Shown: positions 51,642 to 60,285 of the stretch, piece by piece | How the letters are laid out: each line of letters starts with the position of its first letter | How positions within the stretch are numbered: the stretch's first letter is position 1 | DNA from: CAZBSE01 sp964610385 | Lineage (GTDB): Bacteria > Actinomycetota > Humimicrobiia > Humimicrobiales > Humimicrobiaceae | NCBI GenBank assembly: GCA_964610385.1 | Contig: CAZSXW010000001.1 | Location: 124,001-188,000 of the forward strand | DNA: 64,000 nucleotides | Reading direction: 5' to 3' | Program-made: the position numbers and the translations under genes | Notes under the pieces: generated by a model | What the model was told of the DNA's origin: nothing | The model's input: only the letters and a program-made list of their open reading frames with translations | Databases searched by the model: none

Positions 51642-52289
51642 TCACTTTTTCTTGCAAACTCTGACCACTGCCGGTCTTATTAAATAATCATCTATCATAT
51701 AACCTTTTTTTATGACTTCCAGAATATTACCCTCATCGACACCTTCTACTGCTTCGGTTGCAGCTGCTTCACATATCTCCGGATTGAACTCCTCACCTAC
51801 CGGATCGATGACACTGACATTTTCCTTTTTAAGAAGCTCTATCAGTTTCTCATAAATCATCTCCACACCTTTTAAGAATTCATCATCTTCCTTCTCTAAT
51901 TTCTTACCCGCCTCAATGGCCATTTCAAAATTATCGATTACGGGAAGAAGCTTTTCAATTAGATCCTTATTTGCCCTTTTTATATGCTCCAGGTGCTCTT
52001 TTAAAGCTCTCTTTCTGTAATTATCATAATCTGCCTGTAACCTCTTGATCCTGTCCACATAAACTTCTTCAACCTTCTTATATCCTTCCAGTTCTTTTCT
52101 CAGAAGTTTTATTTCTTCTTCGAGTTCTTCAGTTTCCAGTCTCTCTTTTATTCCTTTCTTCAAAGTGGATTCCGGTACTTTTTCCCCACGCTTTTTATAT
52201 TCGATTGTTTCCTCCATATCCTCTCCGTTACCACCGCTTTTATTAATATGTCTGGGATCTTGATTATTGCTTTTTTCTTTTTTAGTCAT
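51642..52289 (-). CDS. grpE: GrpE nucleotide-exchange factor
   Basis: GrpE releases ADP from DnaK in the Hsp70 cycle. The 215-residue protein has a charged, low-complexity N-terminus (residues about 1-55), a long coiled coil (about 55-125: LETEELEEEIKLLRKELEGYKKVEEVYVDRIKRLQADYDNYRKRALKEH), and the C-terminal beta wing: NFEMAIEAGKKLEKEDDEFLKGVEMIYEKLIELLKKENVSVIDPVGEEFNPEICEAAATE, then MIDDYLIRPAVVRVCK. No dnaK, dnaJ or hrcA is in the window, unusual because grpE generally clusters with them. It lies 16 bp upstream of lemA. Confidence 0.94.
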   Translation of the reverse strand: MTKKEKSNNQDPRHINKSGGNGEDMEETIEYKKRGEKVPESTLKKGIKERLETEELEEEIKLLRKELEGYKKVEEVYVDRIKRLQADYDNYRKRALKEHLEHIKRANKDLIEKLLPVIDNFEMAIEAGKKLEKEDDEFLKGVEMIYEKLIELLKKENVSVIDPVGEEFNPEICEAAATEAVEGVDEGNILEVIKKGYMIDDYLIRPAVVRVCKKK

Positions 52290-52380
52290 AGTCCTAAACG
52301 AATAACTTCAATAAAATATTTTAGAAAGAAAAATAAAATATATTATATAAAGGAAGGAGATATTTTAAAAGTTTTAATTT

Positions 52381-54168
52381 CTACTGGTAATTCCTACCCG
52401 TGCTTTTCACAGTAATATCACCAGTAGAAACTATTTCATCAATAAAGAAGTGATCGTCACAATCCACAGGTGCAAAATTAAAATGAACCGTGATCTCATC
52501 ATTCCAATAAGCGGAAACATTCTGAATTTTTATTGCTATCTTTATTTTTTCACCCGGATCCAATCCTTCTATTTTCGAACCTATTTTTTCAGGTTCCACT
52601 ATTTCGGTACTGGTATCGGTAGTGGTGGTTACAGTGTCAATACCGGTGGTCAGATCAGTCTCAGTTATAGTGGTTTCTTCAGTCGTTGTCATCAGTCTCT
52701 TCAGATTTACTTCACTTTCCTCTGTCTTTTTAGTGGTCACTTTTTCGGTGACAGTCTTGGTAAGACCGTTAGTACTGTATTCAGTCGTTGTTTCAGTCTC
52801 AACAGTACCTCTGGTATTTGCCCAATCTGAAATATAGGTCTCATAAACCTCCTCATTTGAATAATAGTATGTGTCGGCTTCTTCGGGATTCCATATATGT
52901 ACTTCCCATAAAGGAGCTATTTCCATTTCGGGATCACGGTAGGGTTCCAGCTTTTCCCAGATCCTCATAGGTTGTAAGTCAAGTGTGACATTCCCCAGGT
53001 TAGTTATTTCATAATACTGTGTAAACCACTCTCTCCTTCCCTTGGAATAATCACTGAAGGGAGGAACTGCTTCCATAGTAATAGTATAATCAGGTGAAGG
53101 GACTGCCAAAATATCACTTGATACTTTTCGTCCTGCTTTATCCAGAGTCCATATGGAATAAAAATAAGCTCTGCCTTCTTCTATATCATCATCTATATAA
53201 GAAGTTTCATTCACATCATTATAGGTGACTATAATATCGTCAACTTCAAGATCATGGCTGTCACAGGGTTCTTCCGACCTGATCAGTTTATACGAACTAA
53301 AATTGTCATCAACACTGGCAGTCCAGCTTAAATAATTAGCATCGCCCTGCTGGTATCCCGTAAGATCGGAAGGGTAAGGAACCATCAGATCTTTAAAAAC
53401 TAATAAATCTTTAAACACCGGTTCACTTCTATATCCTTCTTCTGTTTCGGCCCAGGCAGCGATTTCATTATTATTTAATTTTAATGAAACATTTTCCAGA
53501 CTAAAGTTGCCGTTTTCATCACATTCAACCTCACTAACAATTTTATCATTCACCTGGATATAAACCTTTGAACCCGGTTGATGTTTCCCCTGTATATATA
53601 TCACAGGATTGGTCTCTGTAGAATAATAGGGACTCGATATCTCTTTTAGACTCTCAGAGTCTTCAAACAGACTAAATTCTACACCTGGAGGTACGGCTAA
53701 AAACAAATCAAGTTCTGTAGGATTGCTTTCACTTCCAGAGGGGCTTATTGAAATAAGTTCTACTACATTCTCACCTTTTATTATTTCCACTCCTTCTGTG
53801 GTCTCAAAACTGCCATTATCATCAACAGGTATACCGCTTTGCTGCATTTCTCCATTGACATATATATCTATGGTATTCCCCGCCTCAGCGAGACCTTTAA
53901 TAAAGATCAATTCCTTATCACCGCTGCCGTGTATTTCTTCACCAGACACATGAGATAAGACTATGGGTGCAGTTATTAATCTGTTTCTTAATGTCGATAA
54001 TTTATCATCAATGGTATTATTTTCATCACTATTATCTTCAGCCTGGTTACTTCTATCCGTTATTATCAACCCACTACTGCCGCTGTTGAAAAAGCAGCTA
54101 AAAGATAATGATAAAACAGTAATTCCGCAAATTATCAATATTAAAATTGTTTTTAAGTTTTTCATCAT
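52381..54168 (-). CDS. Large secreted lipoprotein with Ig/FN3-like domains
   Basis: I do not recognise a specific family. The 595-residue protein has a signal ending in a lipobox (VLSLSFSCFF, lipidated Cys at about 26). Then come two beta-rich repeats (about 65-155 and 175-255) of the bacterial Ig-like glucodextranase-B type, each with a phrase like NVVELISISPSGSESNPTEL or GENGNFS-type turns. One FN3-like domain follows (about 275-365, YLSWTASVDDNFSSYKLIRSEEP). The last 200 residues include a Thr-rich stretch (TTEYSTNGLTKTVTEKVTTK) and end in a beta domain. It is probably cell-surface. It is single, with a 58 bp gap to the next upstream gene. Confidence 0.75.
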   Translation of the reverse strand: MMKNLKTILILIICGITVLSLSFSCFFNSGSSGLIITDRSNQAEDNSDENNTIDDKLSTLRNRLITAPIVLSHVSGEEIHGSGDKELIFIKGLAEAGNTIDIYVNGEMQQSGIPVDDNGSFETTEGVEIIKGENVVELISISPSGSESNPTELDLFLAVPPGVEFSLFEDSESLKEISSPYYSTETNPVIYIQGKHQPGSKVYIQVNDKIVSEVECDENGNFSLENVSLKLNNNEIAAWAETEEGYRSEPVFKDLLVFKDLMVPYPSDLTGYQQGDANYLSWTASVDDNFSSYKLIRSEEPCDSHDLEVDDIIVTYNDVNETSYIDDDIEEGRAYFYSIWTLDKAGRKVSSDILAVPSPDYTITMEAVPPFSDYSKGRREWFTQYYEITNLGNVTLDLQPMRIWEKLEPYRDPEMEIAPLWEVHIWNPEEADTYYYSNEEVYETYISDWANTRGTVETETTTEYSTNGLTKTVTEKVTTKKTEESEVNLKRLMTTTEETTITETDLTTGIDTVTTTTDTSTEIVEPEKIGSKIEGLDPGEKIKIAIKIQNVSAYWNDEITVHFNFAPVDCDDHFFIDEIVSTGDITVKSTGRNYQ

Positions 54169-54226
54169 AATCTTAAATAAACATTATACCAAATATTATA
54201 AATTTTTTACAAAAAACATTTATTTA

Positions 54227-54667
54227 TTATATAAAAGTTTTTTCAAATAATATTTTCCACTTATCTTTTTCTTCAATCAAGTATATGTATTTTTTATATT
54301 GCTTTACCTCTCCATTTTTATAACTAACTTCGAACTCCGCCACTACCTTGCTCATATCATTCTCATATCCTAGATATACTATCTCCTTGACTTCTATGCT
54401 GTCCACGTCCGAGAGTATCTTTTTAAACTCAGCTACATATTTTTCCCTGCTTATATTATTCTTATCGCTATCCGGAAGTAAATTTGTGTATATGAAATCA
54501 GGATCCTTATTGTTAAGAGAATAAAAAAAATCCAGAATAGCTTTCTCCGGTTCTGTCTTCAAAAAATAAGCCACATCCAGTTTACCATCATATCCCCTGC
54601 AGCCAGTCAGCATTACTAAAATAACCAGAACCAGAAAAAATATCCTGTAAAAACTTCTTCTTAGCAA
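54227..54667 (-). CDS. Small lipoprotein, DUF4878/NTF2-like
   Basis: A 146-residue protein with a signal peptide ending in a lipobox (VILVMLTGCRGYD, Cys at about 23). The rest has the alpha-beta pattern of NTF2-like or DUF4878 lipoproteins: EKAILDFFYSLNNKDPDFIYTNLLPDS, then YVAEFKKIL, then VVAEFEVSYKNGEVKQYKKYIYLIEEKDKWKI. The family is common in Gram-positive anaerobes and lacks a defined function. It lies between the large lipoprotein (58 bp downstream) and the HDAC gene (85 bp upstream). Confidence 0.75.
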   Translation of the reverse strand: MLRRSFYRIFFLVLVILVMLTGCRGYDGKLDVAYFLKTEPEKAILDFFYSLNNKDPDFIYTNLLPDSDKNNISREKYVAEFKKILSDVDSIEVKEIVYLGYENDMSKVVAEFEVSYKNGEVKQYKKYIYLIEEKDKWKILFEKTFI

Positions 54668-54752
54668 CTTTCTTACAATATTGTTTAAAAATTAAAAATA
54701 TCCGTAAGTACAGCTCCTTCAAGCATCTATTATAATATTATTACCAACGTTT

Positions 54753-55820
54753 TCACACTTTAAAAATTTCTTTGATGTTTCTCAGGACCTCTGCATTATT
54801 TATTTCTCTGTTCTTAAAATCACTGTTTACCTCCAGTTTACTTTTAAGATTGTCAATGCCACCAGGCCCGGTAAACATTTCCTTATCAAAGCATCCCCTA
54901 ATAGTCTCCAGGACGCTTCTTGAAGTAGCGTTATAATCATAACCTCCTTCCAGCACCACTCCGATTTTACCTTCGCTGTACCTGCAGCTTAAATATGAAA
55001 TAACGCACATTATTTTGTAATATGATTCCTCGATCAGGTTAAGAGAGGATAAAGGATCCAGCAGGTGTGAATCATATCCGGCACTTACCAGAAAAAGCTC
55101 GGGTTCAAACCTCTCTATAACAGGAATAACTATATCCTTCAATGCCGCCAGATAATCTGCATCATCTGTCTGGGACTTAAAGGGGAAGTTCATATTAAAA
55201 CCTTTTCCCCTGTCTTTCCCTATTTCGCTGTAATATCCTGTTCCCGGATAGTGGGGGTACTGATGAAAAGATATATAAAAAACACTGCAGTCATCATAAA
55301 AGATTTCCTGTGTCCCGTTACCATGATGGGCATCAAAATCTATTATGACTAATTTCTTGACATTCCATTTTTTCTGGGCATACCTGGCACTAAGAGCCAC
55401 GTTATTGAAAATACAGAATCCACTTCCCCTATCCCTGGAAGCATGATGGCCCGGAGGGCGGACAACAGCAAAAAAACTGCTACATTCGGCTTTTGGGCTA
55501 AAAATAAGATCCAGCCCATTAAAGCATCCACCAGCCGCCAGAAGCGCACACTTATATGTATGCTCCGTCACTCCAGTATCCGGATCGAGGTAAGAAATGC
55601 TTCCTCTTACCGAAAGATCCATGATCTGCTGGATATAATACCTATCGTGCACCATCTCGATCTGAATGTTTTCCGCAGGACTCGGCTTTTTGAAGATTAT
55701 TTTATCTCTGAATTCCCACCTGTCTAACGCCTCTTTTATAGCAATCAGCCTGTTTTCGTTTTCAGGATGAGACGGCCCATTTGAGTGTTTTAGATAAAAA
55801 TCATCATATATTATGTACAT
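54753..55820 (-). CDS. Histone deacetylase-fold (acetoin utilisation/polyamine-type) amidohydrolase
   Basis: A 355-residue Zn-dependent deacetylase. The fold markers are HSNGPSHPENENRL, RPPGHHASRDRGSGFCIFNNVALSARYA (two catalytic His), VIIDFDAHHGNGTQEIFYDD (Asp and His metal ligands), and VSAGYDSHLLDPLSSLNL (second metal Asp). All catalytic residues are present. Prokaryotic members deacetylate acetyl-polyamines or other small amides; the substrate here is not identified. It ends near 54753 and lies 27 bp downstream of the cwlM-like gene. Confidence 0.93.
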   Translation of the reverse strand: MYIIYDDFYLKHSNGPSHPENENRLIAIKEALDRWEFRDKIIFKKPSPAENIQIEMVHDRYYIQQIMDLSVRGSISYLDPDTGVTEHTYKCALLAAGGCFNGLDLIFSPKAECSSFFAVVRPPGHHASRDRGSGFCIFNNVALSARYAQKKWNVKKLVIIDFDAHHGNGTQEIFYDDCSVFYISFHQYPHYPGTGYYSEIGKDRGKGFNMNFPFKSQTDDADYLAALKDIVIPVIERFEPELFLVSAGYDSHLLDPLSSLNLIEESYYKIMCVISYLSCRYSEGKIGVVLEGGYDYNATSRSVLETIRGCFDKEMFTGPGGIDNLKSKLEVNSDFKNREINNAEVLRNIKEIFKV

Positions 55821-55847
55821 ATCATTATTATTTATCAGTACTTTCTC

Positions 55848-56912
55848 TTACTCGAGATATTCTAAAATAGCATCAACTATGCTCTTACTTATTTTTAACT
55901 GATAACCCGTCTTTTTTATTCTTTCCCTATCTTTATAATTCGAAACAAAGGCAGGTTCCACCAGCACAGAGGCCATGGTAGTGTCCTTGAGGATAGCATA
56001 ATTTGCACCATGGACTCTGCAGTCCAAAACCTTTAGGCTGCCGACGATTTTGTCTTGTATCAGATTTGCGATCCTGTATCCCGGAATCGAATAGGATTTG
56101 AGACCCTTAAAATAGAAGCAGCTGCAGCCGTTGGCATCTTTATCCGAGGAATAGTTCAAATCTACACCTACCAGAAGATCTGCTCCACTACTGTTGGCAT
56201 ATTCTATTCTATCATGCAGAAAAAGGTCATGCCTTTCATTTTCACCACCTGAAAGAAGCGTCTCAATGCTCTTCTTTGACAATATATCACTGCAGAAATT
56301 CACGATGCTCCTGCATATATAGATCTTTTCGCTTAGATATTTCTCACTGCCTCCCGTATCCTCCAGGTTTTCACTATAATCAAGAATGATTTTAATTTCA
56401 CTCGGTCTGCCTTTACTCTTAATATTTTTAGTTATGGGGAAATTAGAAGTTTCCCTTGATACTATGATCCTCTTTAAATTCCTGAGATGCTGTAATGTTT
56501 CCTCTCCCACTATTCCATCATCAGCAATATTCATATTATTTTGAAATTCTATCAGAGCCTTATGAGTCCTTTCACAAAATATACCGTTCTCATTATAGGG
56601 ATAGAATCCCAGTGTTTTTAACCATAACTGTAAAGTCCTTACATCATCACCCCTGAAAGGAGGCTGCTTCAGATAGAGCATCCTTTCGCCGATCTTATAC
56701 CCTGCATCAACCAATTCCTGCCATGTCTCCCTATCTATGACACCGGTAACCAGTAGCCCTCTATCCTGCTGAAATTTTCTTACCGCATATTCGGTGTCAA
56801 TACCAAAAAACCCATCCACGTCCTTGGTTCCTATATTATAACCCAGTAGTTTTAACCTCCTCTGAAGATCCGTTACTTTTTCGCCTGAAGAGTTTCTTTT
56901 AATTGTTTCCAT
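55848..56912 (-). CDS. cwlM: CwlM-like protein: two peptidoglycan-binding domains and a degenerate amidase_3 domain
   Basis: A 354-residue cytoplasmic-type protein (no signal). PG_binding_1 repeats are at about 6-68 (GEKVTDLQRRLKLLGYNIG) and about 84-143. An N-acetylmuramoyl-alanine amidase_3 fold follows from about 172. In active enzymes the first zinc His is in DPGHGG; here the motif is DYSENL (Glu181). The second His, in SIHAN, is Asp251 (GVDLN). Glu195 and the terminal catalytic Glu319 (VLVEPAFVSN) remain. Thus zinc catalysis is probably lost. It sits directly after trxB (1 bp), the mycobacterial trxB-trxC-cwlM context, where CwlM is a non-enzymatic regulator of MurA. The analogous role is inference. 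Confidence 0.85.
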   Translation of the reverse strand: METIKRNSSGEKVTDLQRRLKLLGYNIGTKDVDGFFGIDTEYAVRKFQQDRGLLVTGVIDRETWQELVDAGYKIGERMLYLKQPPFRGDDVRTLQLWLKTLGFYPYNENGIFCERTHKALIEFQNNMNIADDGIVGEETLQHLRNLKRIIVSRETSNFPITKNIKSKGRPSEIKIILDYSENLEDTGGSEKYLSEKIYICRSIVNFCSDILSKKSIETLLSGGENERHDLFLHDRIEYANSSGADLLVGVDLNYSSDKDANGCSCFYFKGLKSYSIPGYRIANLIQDKIVGSLKVLDCRVHGANYAILKDTTMASVLVEPAFVSNYKDRERIKKTGYQLKISKSIVDAILEYLE

Positions 56913-56913
56913 T

Positions 56914-57870
56914 TTATTTTTTCTTTGAACCCTCTAAAAATTTATCAACATACATTGCGGCCACTGCCCCATCCGCAACCGCTGTTATTACCTGCCGCAA
57001 AGGTGTATTTCTTACATCACCGACCGCAAATATTCCGGGTAGAGATGTCTCCATTTTAGAATTGGTGATTATAAAACCTTTATCATCGATCTTTACCAGG
57101 TCTTTTACCAGTTCAGAATTAGGCTTCCATCCTACATATTCAAAAACCCCTTCGACTGCGAGTTCATATGTTTTGTTTTCTTTTTTATTTTTTATTAAAA
57201 TCCCTTCAAGTTTTTCCCTGCCTATAAATTTCTCGATAATAGAGTCCCAAAGGATCTTGATTTTTTTATTTTTAAACGCTCTTTTCTGCAGAATTTTTAC
57301 TGCCCGGAGCTGGTCCCTTCTGTGAATGATGTACACCTTCCTGGCAAATTTGGTCAGAAAAAGAGCCTCATCAATAGCCGTATCTCCACCTCCTACAACA
57401 GCAACTTCTCTATCCCGGTACAAAGCTCCGTCGCAGGTAGCACAAAAGGAAATACCTCTGCCGATAAAATCTCTTTCCCCTTCGACACCAAGATTATTGG
57501 ATTTTACACCGGTAGCAATTATTAATGAGTTCGTCCATATAAGCTTATCATCACCAAGGCATTTAAAATTATAAGGCTGACTCTTTTCCTCTGGATTTAC
57601 CTGCTCTATTGAAATTATAGGAAAATACTCCTGCACCTTGACGTTAAATTTCCTGCAGTGCTCCACCAGATTCTGTACAAATTCATAACCGGACAGGTCT
57701 TCTTTAAAGCCCGGGTAATTTTCGATCATCCCTGTGTATATGATCTGTCCACCTGCTGTATCTTTTTCTACAATATCAAAATCGAGACCCGATCTCACGG
57801 CATACAGTGCTGCTCCCAATCCTCCAGGTCCGGCACCTATGATAAGAAGTTCTTTTTTCATTACCTGCAT
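56914..57870 (-). CDS. trxB: Thioredoxin-disulfide reductase (TrxB)
   Basis: A 318-residue FAD/NADPH enzyme that reduces thioredoxin. Seen are LLIIGAGPGGLGAALYAVRSGL, the redox pair in SFCATCDGALYRD (CxxC), VAVVGGGDTAIDEALFLTKFA (NADPH), and GIFAVGDVRNTPLRQVITAVADGAVAAMY. I place the start at the ATG at 57870, which has AGGGG 10 nt upstream; the ATG at 57930 adds a hydrophobic 20 residues not seen in the family. It is followed 1 bp later by the cwlM-like gene, which keeps a context known from Actinobacteria. No trxA is next to it. Confidence 0.95.
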   Translation of the reverse strand: MQVMKKELLIIGAGPGGLGAALYAVRSGLDFDIVEKDTAGGQIIYTGMIENYPGFKEDLSGYEFVQNLVEHCRKFNVKVQEYFPIISIEQVNPEEKSQPYNFKCLGDDKLIWTNSLIIATGVKSNNLGVEGERDFIGRGISFCATCDGALYRDREVAVVGGGDTAIDEALFLTKFARKVYIIHRRDQLRAVKILQKRAFKNKKIKILWDSIIEKFIGREKLEGILIKNKKENKTYELAVEGVFEYVGWKPNSELVKDLVKIDDKGFIITNSKMETSLPGIFAVGDVRNTPLRQVITAVADGAVAAMYVDKFLEGSKKK

Positions 57871-58086
57871 TTCTGATAAACCCCTATTAAATAAAATTAT
57901 AAATAAAGATAATGGGATATGAAACTCCAAATATCCTATTCAATATTATAAATAATTAGATTTTAAAATAAATGGCTAATTGGCAGTATTTTATAAAAAC
58001 TCATATAAAGCTGAACTACTGCAGTTAAAAATTGCAGAATATCAACATTAACAGAGTTTCTAATAAGCTAATATGGTCACTATCTT

Positions 58087-58323
58087 TTAATATTTCTTTG
58101 CAGCTTCTTTTATTCTTCTCTCCAGCTCTTCCTCGGATCTTACTCCCGAAATATCAAGATTCAAATCCATTAAAAGCCTGATCGCACATCTTACGATCAT
58201 AGTATTGGCTATCTTATGGCCGCCGGATTTCTTACATTCAATACCAAGGTTCTCAAGATATGCGACCATGCGCGAAGGCATGGTTATAGGAACCCTGAAA
58301 TAGTCCTGTTTTCTTTCTACCAT
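58087..58323 (-). CDS. Small ribbon-helix-helix-like DNA-binding protein
   Basis: A 78-residue protein. The pattern YFRVPITMPSRMVAYLENLG (one strand, then helix) followed by a second helix ANTMIVRCAIRLLMDL fits the RHH fold (MetJ/Arc type), though the loop between the helices is longer than usual. The C-terminal tail is charged. It probably binds DNA as a dimer. It is divergent from the ABC transporter operon at 58571, and the 247-bp gap between them could hold its operator, so it is a candidate regulator of the transporter. Function is inferred from fold only. Confidence 0.6.
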   Translation of the reverse strand: MVERKQDYFRVPITMPSRMVAYLENLGIECKKSGGHKIANTMIVRCAIRLLMDLNLDISGVRSEEELERRIKEAAKKY

Positions 58324-58570
58324 ATTTTTGACCTTTTGCTATATTTGTATTGTATTTTTATGTATATGAGTATATCTATTAAAAATCAAATTGTCAAATA
58401 GCTAATTACCTTACAAGTGAGATTTGACTTTACACTGGCTGCTTGTTAAACTTCAATATTAAATGGAAGAAAAGAGAGTATTTTCGGCATTTCTATTAAT
58501 CCTACCGGGTATCCTGGCTTATTAATTATTTTAAAGATATTCCAGATGTTTAGAAATAAAAATATCTGAA

Positions 58571-59473
58571 ATGATAGAATCTATAAACCTTACTAAAAAG
58601 TTTGATGATATTACTGCTATAAATAGCCTTAATTTAAATATTGGGAAAATCGGTATTTTCGGTCTCATAGGACCTGACGGTGCAGGAAAAACCACACTAA
58701 TCAGATTGATGTGCGGGATTATGGACCCCACTAGCGGAGATGTATTGATCGAAAAAAGAAGTATTAGAAAATACCCTGAGGAAGTAAGATTAAAAATCGG
58801 TTATATGCCCCAGAAATTCAGCCTTTATAGAGACCTTTCGGTAATAGAGAATCTTAATTTTTACGCCGATTTATATCTTGTCCCCAGAAAAGAGAGACTG
58901 AGGACTATAAGCAGGCTACTTGAATTCTCTTATCTATCCCAATTTAAAAACAGACTTGCAGAAAACCTATCCGGAGGTATGAAACAAAAACTTGGACTCG
59001 CCTGCTCTCTTATACATAAACCGGAGATACTATTTCTGGACGAGCCTACCAACGGAGTAGACCCCCTCTCAAGAAGAGAATTCTGGAATATATTAAAAGA
59101 ACTAAAGGAGGAAGGGGTTCTTATAATCATATCTACACCATATATGGACGAAGCCGAAAGGTGTGACATCATCGGGCTTATTAATAAGGGAGATCTTCTC
59201 TATTCTGGAACACCCGCTGATTTCAAAAAAAAGCATAAGGGCATGGCAGCAGAACTTACCACCTCAAACTATAAAAGCTCATTTGAAATATTAAAAAACA
59301 TCAAAGAAGTCAAGGGAATAAATATTTATGGAGAGACTCTGCATCTAAATTCAGAAAAGGGATTTGATAGAAAACAGATCGAAGCAGTACTTAAGGAGAA
59401 TAATATTGAAGTAAAATCCTTCAGGGAGGTCTCTCCTGGAATTGAAGACGTTTTTGTCTACCTTGTGGGATAG
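58571..59473 (+). CDS. ABC transporter ATPase (ABC-2 exporter, first of two)
   Basis: A 300-residue ATP-binding protein with Walker A GPDGAGKTTLIRL, Q-loop YMPQKFSLY, signature NLSGGMKQKLGLA, Walker B ILFLDEPTNGVD, and a C-terminal ~80-residue extension common in drug exporter ATPases. It and the next ATPase resemble the two halves of YbhF, which are fused in E. coli and split here. The ATG lacks an SD, and a 7-bp inverted repeat (AGATATT/AATATCT, 58535-58567) sits just upstream. It heads a five-gene operon for an export complex. Confidence 0.92.
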   Translation: MIESINLTKKFDDITAINSLNLNIGKIGIFGLIGPDGAGKTTLIRLMCGIMDPTSGDVLIEKRSIRKYPEEVRLKIGYMPQKFSLYRDLSVIENLNFYADLYLVPRKERLRTISRLLEFSYLSQFKNRLAENLSGGMKQKLGLACSLIHKPEILFLDEPTNGVDPLSRREFWNILKELKEEGVLIIISTPYMDEAERCDIIGLINKGDLLYSGTPADFKKKHKGMAAELTTSNYKSSFEILKNIKEVKGINIYGETLHLNSEKGFDRKQIEAVLKENNIEVKSFREVSPGIEDVFVYLVG

Positions 59474-59496
59474 TATAAAAAAGATAAAAGTTAAAT

Positions 59497-60279
59497 ATGG
59501 AAAACATAATAGAAGCTGAAAAGTTAAAGAAAAATTTCGGTGATTTCACCGCTATAGATGAGATAACGTTCGGGATAAAAAAGGGTGAAATATTTGGTTT
59601 CCTCGGCCCAAACGGAGCAGGAAAATCCACGACTATAAGAATGCTCTGCGGGCTTCTGATTCCCACTTCCGGGTATGCTTCAGTAAACGGCTTTGATGTA
59701 TATCGACAAAGTGAGATGATAAAACAGAACATAGGTTATATGTCCCAAAAATTTTCTCTCTACCATGATCTTACAGTTGAAGAAAACTTAAATTTTTATT
59801 CCGGAATATATAAGGTCAAAAAGGCGACCAGAAACAGCAGAAAAAAAGAAATTTTAAAGCTTGCCGGTCTCTCCTATATTAAAAACAGTATTACTGATTC
59901 CCTTCCGGTCGGTTTCAGACAAAGACTTGCCCTTGGCTGCGCGATGCTTCACGATCCTCCGATTATTTTTCTGGATGAGCCGACCAGCGGTGTAGATCCC
60001 ATCTCAAGAAATAATTTTTGGGAACTCATCAATAATCTGTCGGACAAAGGAAAGACTGTCTTTGTAACCACGCATTATCTAAGTGAAGCAGAATATTGTG
60101 ACAGAATAGCTTTTATCTATAATGGAAACATAATAGCTCTCGATAACCCCCAGAGATTAAAAAAAGTATATGGGGCCGGATTTAATATAAAATCCCCGAC
60201 ACTGGAGGATGTCTTTATTGCCCTGATTGAAGATCATGATAGGAAGAAAGGCCTGAGACTCAGAGATATAGAAGAATAA
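59497..60279 (+). CDS. ABC transporter ATPase (second), degenerate signature
   Basis: A 260-residue ATPase: Walker A GPNGAGKSTTIRMLCGLL, Q-loop YMSQKFSLYHDL, Walker B IIFLDEPTSGVD, switch His in VTTHYLSEAEYCD. The signature is LPVGFRQRLALG instead of LSGGQ, so one of the two ATP sites may be impaired if it pairs with the first ATPase, an asymmetry common in heterodimeric exporters. It begins 23 bp after its partner and 6 bp before the permease. It corresponds to the second half of YbhF-like exporters. Confidence 0.93.
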   Translation: MENIIEAEKLKKNFGDFTAIDEITFGIKKGEIFGFLGPNGAGKSTTIRMLCGLLIPTSGYASVNGFDVYRQSEMIKQNIGYMSQKFSLYHDLTVEENLNFYSGIYKVKKATRNSRKKEILKLAGLSYIKNSITDSLPVGFRQRLALGCAMLHDPPIIFLDEPTSGVDPISRNNFWELINNLSDKGKTVFVTTHYLSEAEYCDRIAFIYNGNIIALDNPQRLKKVYGAGFNIKSPTLEDVFIALIEDHDRKKGLRLRDIEE

Positions 60280-60285
60280 GACAAT

